From Stomorhina lunata (taxonomy: Eukaryota > Arthropoda > Insecta > Diptera > Rhiniidae): DNA of 64,000 nt. Made by a program: the position numbers and the translations under genes. The stretch is taken from contig OW121742.1 of the NCBI GenBank assembly GCA_933228675.1, forward strand, positions 16,694,489-16,758,488, written 5' to 3'. Each line of letters begins with the position of its first letter. Within the stretch, counting starts at the first letter, position 1. The notes under the pieces were generated by a model. That model saw only the letters and a list, made by a program, of their open reading frames with translations, was not told where the DNA came from and made no database searches. Positions 45,166 through 56,864 of the stretch are shown one piece after another.

Positions 45166-45760
45166 CCTTAAAACTAAATTACAGCAAATAGTGCTGTTCT
45201 AAAAATATACATGACATCCAAAGAAGGCAACCCAAATTGTATATATCGTCACCTAAAAGGCGAAATAACCTATCTACAGTTTTCAAAAGTTTACAGGAGA
45301 GGGAAAAAAACGTTATAAAATTGGAACTATTTGCGATATTTAAGCGAAAATTATTTATTTAGATTAGAATGTATATACATAAATGTACATATGTATGTAC
45401 ATACATATACATATAAATATTATATAAATTATATAACAATAGTTATAGTTTCTTTTACTGGCTTATGCAAATGAAAGTACTTAATGATTTTTTAAATTAC
45501 ACTATGCAACAAAATTAAACTTTTATCGCGATTTTTGATGATTTAGTTTTATCTTTTTTAAGTGCGTAACGGTCCTCTAGGTACAAAAACTGTAATAACT
45601 TGGTCATTTGTGCTATTAGATGTTCACAGATATACGTTACTATATAGGGAATAATAATCCATTAAAAACTCAATTTTAAAATTTTTGCAGATAGGTTATT
45701 TGGTCTTTAAGATGACGATATACACCATTTCAATGACCAGCGATTTTAACATATACTTTT
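45166..45760. other. Non-coding with palindromic microsatellite
   Basis: A TACATATGTATGTACATACA-type tract lies at about 45,367-45,415. Nothing else recognised. Confidence 0.5.
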
Positions 45761-47497
45761 TATACCCACCATCAAAAAGAATGGGGGGTATATTGAGATT
45801 GTCATTCTGTTTGTGATTTCCTTAATATTGGCTCAAAAATCAAAAACGATATATATTCTGAATCCTTATGACGATTGAGCGATGTCCGTCTGTCCGTCTG
45901 GCTGTCTGCCCATCTGTCTGTCCGTCTGTCTGTCTGTTGAAATCACGATAACGCCCAAACGAAAGGAGCTAGCTCACTGAAACTTAGCAAAAACATTCTT
46001 CATCTCTGAGAAAATTTTGGTATTGAAATTGGGCAAAATCGGTTAACATTTGACCATAGTTCCCGTATAACCTCGCCTAAGCTAATCGCTTATTTGGTAA
46101 TAAATAACAAACTATAATAGCTATGATGATAAAATTTGATATAGAGAAGTTTTGAATAAGCTCTAGGCAGCATATAAAATTTCATCAAAATCGGTTCACA
46201 TTTAGTCATAGCTCCCATACAAAAAACTTACGGAAACATCCAAAATTTCACCTAAAATACACTTAAATGCCAATAAATCTAAAACTTTAACAGATACAAC
46301 CACTAAATTTAGCACGAGGAGGTCAATGTCAACCAGTGTGCAAAATTTTGTCACAATCAGTCACCGTTTGACCATAGCTCCCATATAAACAACTTACGGA
46401 AACTCAAAAATACAAAAAGAAAAGGGGGTTTATGTCCGTCTTTCCGTCAGATAAAAGCGCGATAGCACCTTAACGAAAAGGGCTACAGCAACAAAATTTT
46501 ACAAAAGAAAGTTTTATGTGAATGCCAGCCAGTGTGCAAAATTTTGACACAATCGGTCACCATTTGACCATAGCTCCCATATAAAAAACTTATGGAAACA
46601 CAAAAATACATAATGAAAAGCACGATAGCGCCTTAACGAAAAGAGCTAGAGGGACAAAAGTATTTTGGATGTCTTTAAAAAGATGTAAGTTGAAAATGGA
46701 CAAAATCGGTTCCAAATTAGTTAGAGCTCCCATATAACCCCGCCCCGGGAAACACATTAATGCTGATAAATTGAATACAATTGTAATAGCTATGACGATT
46801 ATATTTAAAATAGGGAAGTTTTATGCAATTTTTGATCAGTTTATCAAATTTTATAGGAATCAGTCCATATTTGACTTTAGCTTTCATATAAAAAACACTC
46901 ACGGAAACCAAAAATTTTAGCAAAGGCCAGTTAAAAGCTATAAAATTAGAAACTATGATAGCTATGGCCACTAAATTTTGCAAGAATAAGCTCTATATAT
47001 ATACCAGCCGGTGTGTAAAATTTTGTAACAATCGGTCAACATTTGGCTATAATTCTTATATATATAACATCCCCTTTTTATATCTGCAATCAAAAAGATT
47101 TGGAGGTACATTCATTATATTAAGATTGCACCTATGAAATTAGATAGGCATCAATCAATGTTCAGCTCAGACTTTATATATGATGAATGCATTAGGATCT
47201 CCTAACGAAATATATGGACCTGCCGTATTTCTATTAACGTGTTTAGCCTAACTACATATTAACGAAAAGTATTTAACAACTTATTAATGTAAAACTATAA
47301 ATACTGGGAAAACCACTAAAATATTTTAAAATGTTGAACTATAAAGCTACGGCAACCGAATTTAGTCCAAAGGTTTTACCAACAATACCAATTAGCTTAG
47401 CGATCTTTTCAGTTTTGGTCCAGATTTTGAATTAGGTGCACCCTTGTAGATATATGAGATATGTTTCTAAATTTAACACAACTTGATGGTGGGTATA

Positions 47498-48792
47498 AAG
47501 AGTGTTCTAAAAAAAATATGCATTTACTATTTTAGACAAAATTTATCCATAGTGCAAGAAATAATTTATTTTTTGATCAAGTTAGTTTCTATAGAAATGT
47601 CAGATAGGTACTATTATTTTACAAATTATTAATTTTCAATAGTTATTTCAACCAAAATGGACTGCGAAAAAAAGTTCGTGAAAATATAATTAAAACTTTT
47701 CAAAAAAATCCGTCATGGACTTTTAAAAAAATAGCTAAAAATTTGAAAGTTGACCCTCGAACGGTTTCTTATGCCATCAGACGGTATAAGGAAAACCTGA
47801 GCATTGAAAGAAAACCTGGATTAGGGAGGAAAAAAGGTCCTACAGATATTGGTAAGGCAAAAGAAGTCGAGCGACTCTTTCGAAGAGCGCCTAACACTTC
47901 TTTAAGAAAAGCAGCTCGTACGGTGAAATGTTCTACGAATTTTACACATAGAGTCAAATCTTATGCTGGACTGAAGACATACAAAGTCCAAAAGGTTCCA
48001 GATCGCAACGCTATAAAGAAGCAAAAAAACGAGCGAAAAATTTGAAGTCTGATTTTATAAAAAAATATAATTTTATAAAAAAATGGATGATGAAACATAC
48101 GTACTGGCAGACTTTTCTCAACTTCCTGGTCAAGATTTTTATGTTGCTGATAAACGGGGCAATGTTCGGCTAGAGTTTTGCACAAAAAAACAAACAAAAT
48201 TCCCTAAGAAGTTTCTCGTGTGGGAAGCTACTTGCAGTTGTGGCAAAAGAAGTAAAGTATTTGTGGCATCTGGCACAATAAACACAGAAATTTATATAAA
48301 GGAGTGCCTACAAAAACGGTTGTTACCCTTTTTAAGAGAGCACAGAGTGACTACATTTATTTGGCCCGATTTGGCATCATGCCATTATGGAAAAAAGGCA
48401 CTTGAGTGGTACTCAAAGAATAATGTCATTTTTGTACCACGAGAGGCAAATCCACCTAACTGTCCAGAACTTCGGCCTGTGGAAATGTATTGGGCTCTGG
48501 TAAAAAAGGAATTGAAGAACATAGGAAAGATTTCCAAGAACATGTCCGATTTTAAGCGCAGGTGGAACACATGCTCCAAAAAGGTATCAGAAGCAACTGT
48601 AAAATCTTTAATGGGAGGGTTTCCGAAAAAAGTCGATAATTTTGCAAAACCCGAGTACTAAGTAAACATTTTAATGCTAAATGATTTTGTATAATATGTC
48701 ATTATATTTGCGTATTTTGTAGAGTTTTTATATTAAAAGGTTTGATTTTTATTTAAGAAAATCCAACTGCAAATTTTATTTAGAGCACTCTT
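47498..48792 (+). mobile_element. Tc1/mariner-type transposon, DD37E group (1,295 bp)
   Basis: The left end is AAGAGTGTTCTAAA and the right end, reverse-complemented, is AAGAGTGCTCTAAA (13 of 14 identical), with weaker similarity further in. Each end abuts a TA (47,496-47,497 and 48,793-48,794), the TA duplication typical of this superfamily. The length is normal for a single-gene mariner-like element. It is inserted in the repeat at 45,761-48,830. Confidence 0.92.
47657..48661 (+). pseudogene. DD37E (ITm) transposase, frameshifted
   Basis: The DNA-binding half is at about 47,660-48,045. It has an N-terminal helix-turn-helix (KVREN, KKIAKNLKVDPRTVSYAIRRY) and a linker with GLGRKKGP. The catalytic half is at 48,083-48,661: MDDETYV (first Asp), WPDLASCHYG (second Asp, residue 96 of that frame) and CPELRPVEMYW (Glu, residue 134). 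Thirty-seven residues separate the second and third, the DD37E spacing. All three acidic residues are present. The ATG at 47,657 is out of frame with the helix-turn-helix, and the frame slips again in A-runs near 48,024-48,030 and 48,074-48,083. The enzyme therefore looks inactive unless the homopolymer lengths are sequencing errors. Confidence 0.88.
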
Positions 48793-48830
48793 TATAAGAT
48801 TCGGCACAGCCGAATATAACACTCTTACTT

Positions 48831-49910
48831 ATTATTAGTAAAGTCGATATATTCATTATGAAGAACCGTGAACTATCTCAGAAAGAGCATAACGACCTCT
48901 TCCAATAACATTCAAAATATCTCGTCATTTCACTGAGATTTCAGACGATGCTTTAATGTGGAATTGCAGGGTCTTTATGAACGAGCTGATGCTATTGGTA
49001 AGCAGCTCAAATAAGGGCTGCATTGTAAGTCAAAAAGAAAGTTTGTAACCCTTAATGTAAGTGACTTGATAATTAACATTGTCCATTAGTTCGAGAAATA
49101 TGGGATACAACATAAATCAATTGCAATAATTTTAAATTATTAAAATGTTTCCTTTTCTTGTAGGGCATTCCATTTTTTCTTCCTGATCTTTCTAAATTTT
49201 CTTTCTTTCAAATTTATTCATTCTTCTAGATGTCAACGTACTCGCTCATATGTTCCTAATTTTTTCTTTCTTTATATTTTTTTTTTCAACTCAACATCAT
49301 TTTACAAGTCGTTTGATTTCAAGCACCACTTGCTGGTACAGAAATAAATTGAATTAAAAAAGAAGAAAAAAAATGAAAGAAAAAATTAAACCTCCACCAT
49401 TTATTTCATGACATTTTCATTCAACTTTGTTTTATTTATTTGTTTGCTTGGCGGTCTTTGGTCTCTTTGTATGTATATGGGCCCATTGGCTGGATGAATG
49501 TTTTGTATAGGAATTTAACTTGTCAAAGATCTTTTCTGACATTACCATATTTTCATTGTTCAAGATTGTGAAAATGGATTTTTGTGGTACCTATTATATG
49601 ATGAGTTAGGAAAAATAATGAAAAAATTTTCAAATGATAATGGAGATGAATGACTTTAAACAGAAGCTTGAAACCATCAGTCTCCTTCTCATTCATTCTA
49701 ATTGACATTAGATCAGTGGCTCGACTTATTGTTATCAAAAACGATCAATCTATGAGGTTCTTTCAACGTTGATTTCATTTCTTTTCTTTCTTCCTCCATT
49801 GAAATCCTTAAACTGATTTCAATTTCATTTCATTGGCTATTCGATCAAACGAAAAGTCTTCTTTCAATAAAAAGAAAAATAACCAATCTTTCTCAAACTT
49901 TACTATAGTG
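48831..49910. other. Non-coding, nothing recognised
   Basis: AT-rich DNA, pyrimidine-rich between 49,140 and 49,310. No supported gene or repeat. Confidence 0.5.
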
Positions 49911-49912
49911 AT

Positions 49913-51510
49913 TTTAAGTATTCATACTTACTTACTTATATGACCTATATTTAGAACCTGTTAAGGTCAAATTCCGATCATATTTGAGAATTCCATGCGC
50001 TTCTATCGTGTTCGCATAATATCAAATTTCGTTGGCCAAACTTCGAAAGATTTCACTCTACTTGGTCTTTCCATCGAAGTACATCCATTTTGAACAATAA
50101 GGGGCCATTTTTATTCTAATTTTAGCTTTTTCATAGTAATTGTTTTTTCCAGGAGTGGGTTACTAGCAAGACGTCCTAACCCATATTTTTATCGTTCTTA
50201 TGGGAGAACTCGCGACACATGTTAACTCACTACATAAACAGATGTTAACGTAGTTCCCCGGGTGATACCACTAGAAGTTCAGTGTCCACAGTTGAAATAA
50301 GGACCACCAAGATTAGTCCGGTCTTACCGAGCTAAGACCAATTATAACCGTTACTTGGTACTCAACATCCCCTACATCATCCAAGCATTCATAACTAAAG
50401 CATGATTTCCATCTCACTCGTTTATCCAAAAACTATAACTATAGTGATTTTAAGTATTCATACTTACTTATATGACCTATATTTAAAACCTGTTAAGGTC
50501 AAATTCCGATCATATTTGAGAATTCAATGCGCTTCGATCTTGTGCGCATATTCTCCAATTTCGTTGGCTAAGCTTTGAAAGATTTCCCCCCACTTGGTCT
50601 TTCCATCGAAGTTTTGTACATCCTTTTTTAACATTAGCGGACCGTTTTTATTTTAATTTTATGTTTTTCATAGTAATTGTTTTTTTTCAGGAGTGGGTTA
50701 CTAGCCAGACGTCCTTACCCATATTTTTATCGTTCTTATGGGAGAACTCGCGACACATGTTAACTCACTACATAAACAGATGTTAACGTAGTTCCCCGGG
50801 TGATACCACTAGAAGTTCAGTGTCCACAGTTGAAATAAGGACCACCAAGATTAGTCCGGTCTTACCGAGTTAAGACCAATTATAACCGTTACTTGGTAAT
50901 CAACATCCCCTACATCATCCAAGCATTCATAACTAAAGCATGATTTCCATCTCACTCCTTTTTCCAAAAACTATAACTATAGTGATTTTAAGTATTCATA
51001 CTTACTTACTTATATGACCTATATTTAGAACCTGTTAAGGTCAAATTCCGATCATATTTGATAATTCAATGCGCTTCCATCTTGTGCGCATATTCTCCAA
51101 TTTCGTTGGCTAAGCTTTGAAAGATTTCCCCCCACTTGGTCTTTCCATCGAAGTTTCGTACATCCTTTTTTAACATTAGCGAACCGTTTTTATTCTAATT
51201 TTATGTTTTTCATAGTAATTGTTTTTTTTTTTAAGGAGTGGGTTACTAGCCAGACGTCCTTACCCATATTTTTATCGTTCTTATCGGAGAACTCGCGACA
51301 CATGTTAACTCACTACATAAACAGATGTTAACGTAGTTCTCCGGGTGATACCACTAGAAGTTCAGTGTCCACAGTTGAAATAAGGACCACCAAGATTAGT
51401 CCGGTCTTACCGAGTTAAGACCAATTATAACCGTTACTTGGTACTTAACATCCCCTACATCACCCAAGCATTCATAACTACATTTCCATCTCACTCCTTT
51501 ATCCAAAAAG
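49913..51510. repeat. Tandem triplication of a ~530-bp unit
   Basis: Unit starts marked by CTATAGTGATTTTAAGTATT fall at 49,913 and, with the same segment, about 50,439 and 50,977; the third unit ends near 51,510. Periods are thus 526 and 538 bp. Conserved inner parts include GAACCTGTTAAGGTCAAATT, GGGTGATACCACTAGAAG, CAGTGTCCACAGTTGAAA and TTATAACCGTTACTTGG. The units differ by scattered substitutions and small indels. No coding. Related to 36,700-36,790 on the minus strand. Confidence 0.9.
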
Positions 51511-54500
51511 AAGTGGTTCTCCATTACTCCACTTACTTACTCATTCAAGATTCTGATGTCGATATCTTTCGTATCCTGTTATTTACTTCCTAGATACAAA
51601 AATCTATCAGAATATTTAAATTTTATGCAATTCGCCATGGGATTTAAAGAACTTAGCTTAAAAAATGGAATATTGACCATCCTAAGAAAGTTTCGTTACA
51701 AACAAGATCAGGGGCCAAATTACGGCATTCGATATCGATCGAAATTTTAGATATTTTCAAAACATTTGTATAGCATACTTTAAGGATAATCAAAATTATT
51801 TAAAAGATGCACAGTTTACTATATTTTTTTGAAGTTATTTGACAAAAGATGAACAATAATAAAAGAGTTTTATTTGAACAGTATATATTTTTAAAAACGA
51901 ATCAAAATGGATACCAAATTTCAATAAACTTTTTGCATCGAAGTAACTTTCAACATCCCTAAAGTTTACTTAACAATATTCGCTTAAAAGTCTGAGTTTT
52001 CGATCGATATCGAATGCGGTAATTTGGCCCCAGGTTTCAAGGTTTCCAGAACTTCAACGAAGTGACAAACATGATAGAGGATAGAACAGATGAAAAATCC
52101 TCCAACAACTTCTGGATTCACACTTTCAAAGATAAATATGATGGAGAATATCGTCTATGGACAAATCTCCATCGTCTTTAAATTCAGCGTCTATGTATCT
52201 CATTTTGTAGCATGCAATTATAAGAATCCTTCTTCGACTTCTACTCATAGTGAACTAAGAATGTTTCGGCACAACGAAGATCAGATGTCAAGGATTTTAG
52301 AACTTCCACGAAGTGAGAACGATTGATTTGTATAATCTTTCTGGTGACAAATAAATTTTTTTATGTCGAAGTCGCCTGGATCCTGGTTTTGACGTTTAAA
52401 GTACGCGAAGTTTTCCTAATCAGTCTTAACAATCATAATTTGCTTATCAGCAGTTGACTTCTATGAACTGAAAAGCAAACGCGATGAATTAATTTAACAG
52501 AATTCTTCCTCAACTCAACTTTCACATCTAACTCTTTCCTACCTTAAGGAATGTTAAAAGTAGTCCGTATTGCTTCCGGAAGTCTAATTGATAATTTGAT
52601 TACTTTGATTTTATAGCATTTGATTCGGTTTGTTCGAAATCGCTGTTTAATGGCGGAATTGCATAGCTTCGCTTCATTATTCAAGAGTTATACATTAAGA
52701 AAAATCTTCTGGTCCTTATAACTTAACTATTCTCTAACGGTTTTTTGGTCTAGTCTTCGGTCAGAAGAAGGCTTTTTTTTTAATTAATCTCTTCCTCACT
52801 TTGAGGGGTTAAGGCAACTTCTGCTTGCGCGTCCTAAATTCCTGATTGTGATGTTCATTCTAGTTAACTATTCTAAACTATTCTCTAACGGTTTTCTGGT
52901 CCAGTCTTCAGACAGAAGAAGTCTTTTTTCGAATTAATTTTGATGGGTTTAGACAACTTCTGTTTGCGTGTCTTGAATTCCAGATTGTGATGCTGAAGAC
53001 TTCTTCATTCGGGTTTGTACGGTTTTATATCTAAAGTTATACAAAAGTCGGTTCAGATCTTTATATGCTCCTTATATAAGAAGGATTCGAGACAGTTTAT
53101 CATCTTTTTTCTAGTTACCACATTCGATTTCTTGCTCAGTTTTGGGTACTTCAAACTAAGATTTAATATCGTCACTTCTTTATTCAAGAGTTATCCATTT
53201 AAAAAGTCTTCCAGGTCGTGTAACTTCGCTATTCTCCAACGGTTTTCTGCAAATTCAGTTTTCTGATGAAGGAAGTCTTGGTTTCGAGTTCATATCTCTC
53301 TTAAGGGTTCTCGACAACTTCAGTTTGCGGGTCCTCAGTTCCAGAAATCTACCAACTATCAACACTTTCTTTCAAGCCATGTACCTTAGAGTGCTATTAG
53401 AATCGAGGACATCTCCAACCCCCACAGTTTGAGGAATAAAAAAAAAATATTTTTGAAAATTGTATCCACAAACTCTTGAGATATCTACGCATTTCGTGCG
53501 ACTGGAGAGAATTTTCGTATTAGTTGGATGTTTAGCTCAGTTCTAAATTCCAGAAACTTATATCAATTTAAGCACTTTCTTTCAAGTATGTTAATTAAAG
53601 TGCTATCAGAATCCAGGACATCCCCGTTCTCGAGATCTTTAAGTAACAGCCCTCCGATCTCGGGATCTTTACATAGCAACCTTCTCTTTAGTGGGAGGAA
53701 TGCAAAATATGACCTTTTGACACGACGAATTACATCTGTTAAATTTTATATGTTAGTTTTTTTTTTGGGGGATGGTAGATTTTTTCGAGCAATTTAGAGG
53801 AATGGATCAGTTAACATCATCAGAGAGGCCTAGTTTATACTGAATTTCTACTCGTTGTGTTAGGTCACACAAGTTGGCCCTTGATATCCCTTAGTAGGAT
53901 CGTCATATCAATACAATACTTTCAAAAAATCTCATCCGAATGAAAGATTTTGTGTGCGAGTAAAAAAGTATCAGTGCTCACGGGCAGAGTTTTATAGAAG
54001 GCTGCTTTAAGGTATCAGGGCAACAGAAGTGATGAAACATATGGCCTCATCAAGTCGACTCGTAGGTTAGCGTTTTAACCCTTCTATCTTTACAATGGCC
54101 TCTAGCGTGGAGGCCATTTCTCACTCTCTAGAAAGGGCACCCTAGAGTCACCCTCATTTGAGGTGGAGAAAACTCGAGCGACGTCTCACTTAGTTTGCTA
54201 CTGACTACGCATAAAGCCGGGCTCTTGGCTTAGTTGATAGCCCCAGCACCAACCTAGGGATTAACGGACCAATTACCTACTCTTTTTGAAAACTTAACGA
54301 TTAAAATCAGGTCTCCTCTAGGTTGCCCGAAAATAACTTATTCTTTATTTGATTGTAAATGTAATCTTAAAAATTGACTGACTTTTCGAGGTATAAATGC
54401 AGAAAACTTCAAAATTAGAAAGGGCTTAAGTAGCTTTAAGTTTAACCTGGTAATAGAGTAAATCTGTGAAAGTTTATCTTCTTAAAAAATAAAGCTTTTA

Positions 54501-54655
54501 ATATGACATTTCAAGCAAGCTATAGTATAGCCACGTGTTTTTTTCATTGGTCGACCAGAACGAAGTAAAAATTAAAAATTAATGTTTATAATTTTTGCTT
54601 CTTTTTACAAAATATTCCTATTTTTAAATGCCTTCTAACAAAATAATTATTAAAC
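51511..54655. other. Non-coding with local duplications
   Basis: No gene supported. The segments TTCTCTAACGGTTTT-TGGTC plus AGTCTTC-GACAGAAGAAG recur near 52,732, 52,873 and (weaker) 53,231, old local duplications. A 9-bp-stem hairpin lies at 54,094-54,118. The short open frames here show no recognisable motif. Confidence 0.5.
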
Positions 54656-55209
54656 CAGGGACCGAAAATAACTCGTATTTTTGAATTTTTGATTAAAAAA
54701 AGCCACCTCAAGGAAATGTCGGAGAATAAAACCAAGTATACCATTTCGATAGCCAAATTTTCATTTTTTTAGAAAAAATAACAGTTATTTTTTTGAGCAA
54801 AAATAACAGTTATTTTTAACTTTTATTTTTTCGAGCAAAAATAAAAGTTATTTTTTAACTTTTATTTTTTCGAGCAAAAATAACAGTTATTTAACTTTTA
54901 TAATTTTGAGCATGAATAAAAGTTATTTTTTGTCGCTTATTTTTTTGAGCACAACACAAAAATAACGTTTATTTCTGCTCGAAAAAATTAAAAGTAAAAA
55001 ATAACTGTTATTTTTGCCCAAAGAAAAATAAAAGTCAAAAAATAAATTTTATTTTTGCTTGAAAAAATAAAAGTAAAAAATAACTGTTATTTTTTATCGA
55101 AAAAATAAAAGTAAAAAAATAACTTATTTCTGTTCGAAACAATAAAAGTCAAAAAATAAATTTTATTGTCTGACTTTTGGGATAAAAGTTATGACAGTTA
55201 CGGTCCCTG
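54656..55209 (-). mobile_element. hAT-like foldback MITE, copy 3
   Basis: Termini CAGGGACCG (54,656) and CGGTCCCTG (ending 55,209), with arms of AATAACAGTTATTTTT and TTTTTTCGAGC modules. At 554 bp it is shorter than the 843-bp copy at 16,802 and lacks most of the central spacer. Flanking octamers TATTAAAC and ATTTAAAT agree at 5 of 8 places, possibly a decayed 8-bp duplication. Confidence 0.85.
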
Positions 55210-56864
55210 ATTTAAATATCCCATTTTGAACAAATTATAGGACATCCAGATGCATCGATTTTGTTTAGTTATTTGCCGACCAAAACAGAGTTAAAATACG
55301 AAATAATAAGATCGTATTTATGCTATTTTAAACGGAGATAACTTTTACAGATAAATAAAATTTTCCTAATACCTAAAATTTCAACTTTCAAATAAGGTTG
55401 AGTGTTGCTAGATACATTGACTTTTCAGTTATTGGTCGACCAAAACGAAGTGTAAATACGAAGTTATATGTAGCTTTTCAATGCTGTGAGGGTTGTCTCC
55501 GGATATTTCAGATTGTGATCTAGACTTAAAGGGATTGTAAATCAATTTATTTTAGTCGGGTAGATCCTTAATGGTTTGGGATTCCAGGCCCTTATACCTT
55601 CCCGGAAATTTCATCATTGAAATTATTTATTCATATCTTCTTTCACTTTTTTCATTCAAATTAAAGTATTTATTTATTTTAAATTAGCTAAGAAAAATAA
55701 ACCATTTTAATTCAAATATTTTCAAGTCTCTTGAATTAGTGTCCCTCAAATATAATAAGGGTTTTTCAAAGTTGTCCCTACCATTACACAATTTTTTTTG
55801 AAAGGCTCTTTTTCAGTTTCTTGTGCCTGAAATTAGTTTATTGGCATCTTATCTTTTAAAATTTTTTGCTTTCAATTTTTTATGAGATTTATATAGAAAT
55901 GTGATTCCTTTTCATGTTCAAAATGTTCGTTCATTCGTTCTTTTGCAGTAAATAGTCTTTTTGACTGTCTGAGCTATTTTTTTTCGTATTTGGCTTCAAG
56001 TCTGTCTGTCTGTCCGCCTGCCAGTACGTCTGTCTGTCCGTCGCTTGTCATAAAGTTTATACATTCCTTAAAATTTAAACGACTTAGTCACATTTTAGAC
56101 GATTTTAAACAAGAAAGAGTGAATTGTTGTGAATTTAACTTTTAAGTAAGACTTTCAATGTTAATTTTCCTTTTCATGTCGTTTAGATTTTATTTTATGA
56201 CTTTAGGGCGTTTTATGTTTTTTTGTTACTCGTATTCCTTTAAAATTTTTTTCATTTTCAAATATTTTTCTTAAAAAAGTTTTTATTTTCACTTTGTCTT
56301 CTGCGTTTTAGTGCCAAAATTGTAACGAATTTATGTGGCATTGCCCTTCTGTCCCTCTGCCACTCTAAGTATTTGTTTCCTTAGAGGTTCATTAGGTCTT
56401 CCCTCTAGATTTTAGATTTTCGCTTTTACAAAAAAATTACATATAATTTTATTTATTACTTTTCATATAAGATTTCAAAGAAGAAAGATTTAAATACATA
56501 ATAAATAGATTTGGTTTTTTGTTTTAAATGAATCCTGGGAATTTCTTAAAGAAAATGTAATTATTTCGGTAATGAAAATTGGAAACACTTTTCAAGGAAA
56601 TAGATTTCGGTTAATAGGAAATTTTACTTTTTTGTAAATGAAACGTGCAGAGAATTTTTAGAATAGGTTCTACATTAAGATACATACATTTATATGAGAA
56701 CATACTAATGAAGGTCTATTTTAATCATATTATCACTTGGATAAGGATCACTTTGGCTTACATTTAAGTAATGTCATTATTAAAAGGTTTCTCAAATAAA
56801 CTTTTCTCTTGAGTAACTAAAAACTTTGTTAAAATTTCCATTGAAATTCAAGAGGAATCATCAA
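55210..56864. other. Non-coding, nothing recognised
   Basis: AT-rich DNA with a TCTGTCTGTCCGCC tract near 56,000-56,040. No gene, RNA or known repeat supported. Confidence 0.5.

Larger units (their letters stand above)
45761..48830 (+). mobile_element. Large interspersed repeat with nested DD37E element
   Basis: It starts TATACCCACCATCAA and, at about 47,482-47,496, has the inverse TTGATGGTGGGTATA, then (after an inserted transposon) a tail TAAGATTCGGCACAGCC ... ACACTCTTACTT. The body repeats TTTGACCATAGCTCCCATATAA-type segments several times and has a (TCTGTCCG)n tract at about 45,887-45,935. It is non-coding; class uncertain. Removing 47,498-48,792 plus one TA joins the two ends into a continuous element of about 1.77 kb. 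Confidence 0.75.

Noticed and set aside
50685..50700. Acceptor site TTTTTTTCAG|GAGTGG in the 530-bp unit
   Set aside because: Recurs only because the unit is tandem, and no donor or coding exon follows.
54202..54295. tRNA-like sequence (CTTGGCTTAGTTGATAGCCC)
   Set aside because: Resembles an A box, but no B box follows at a usable distance.
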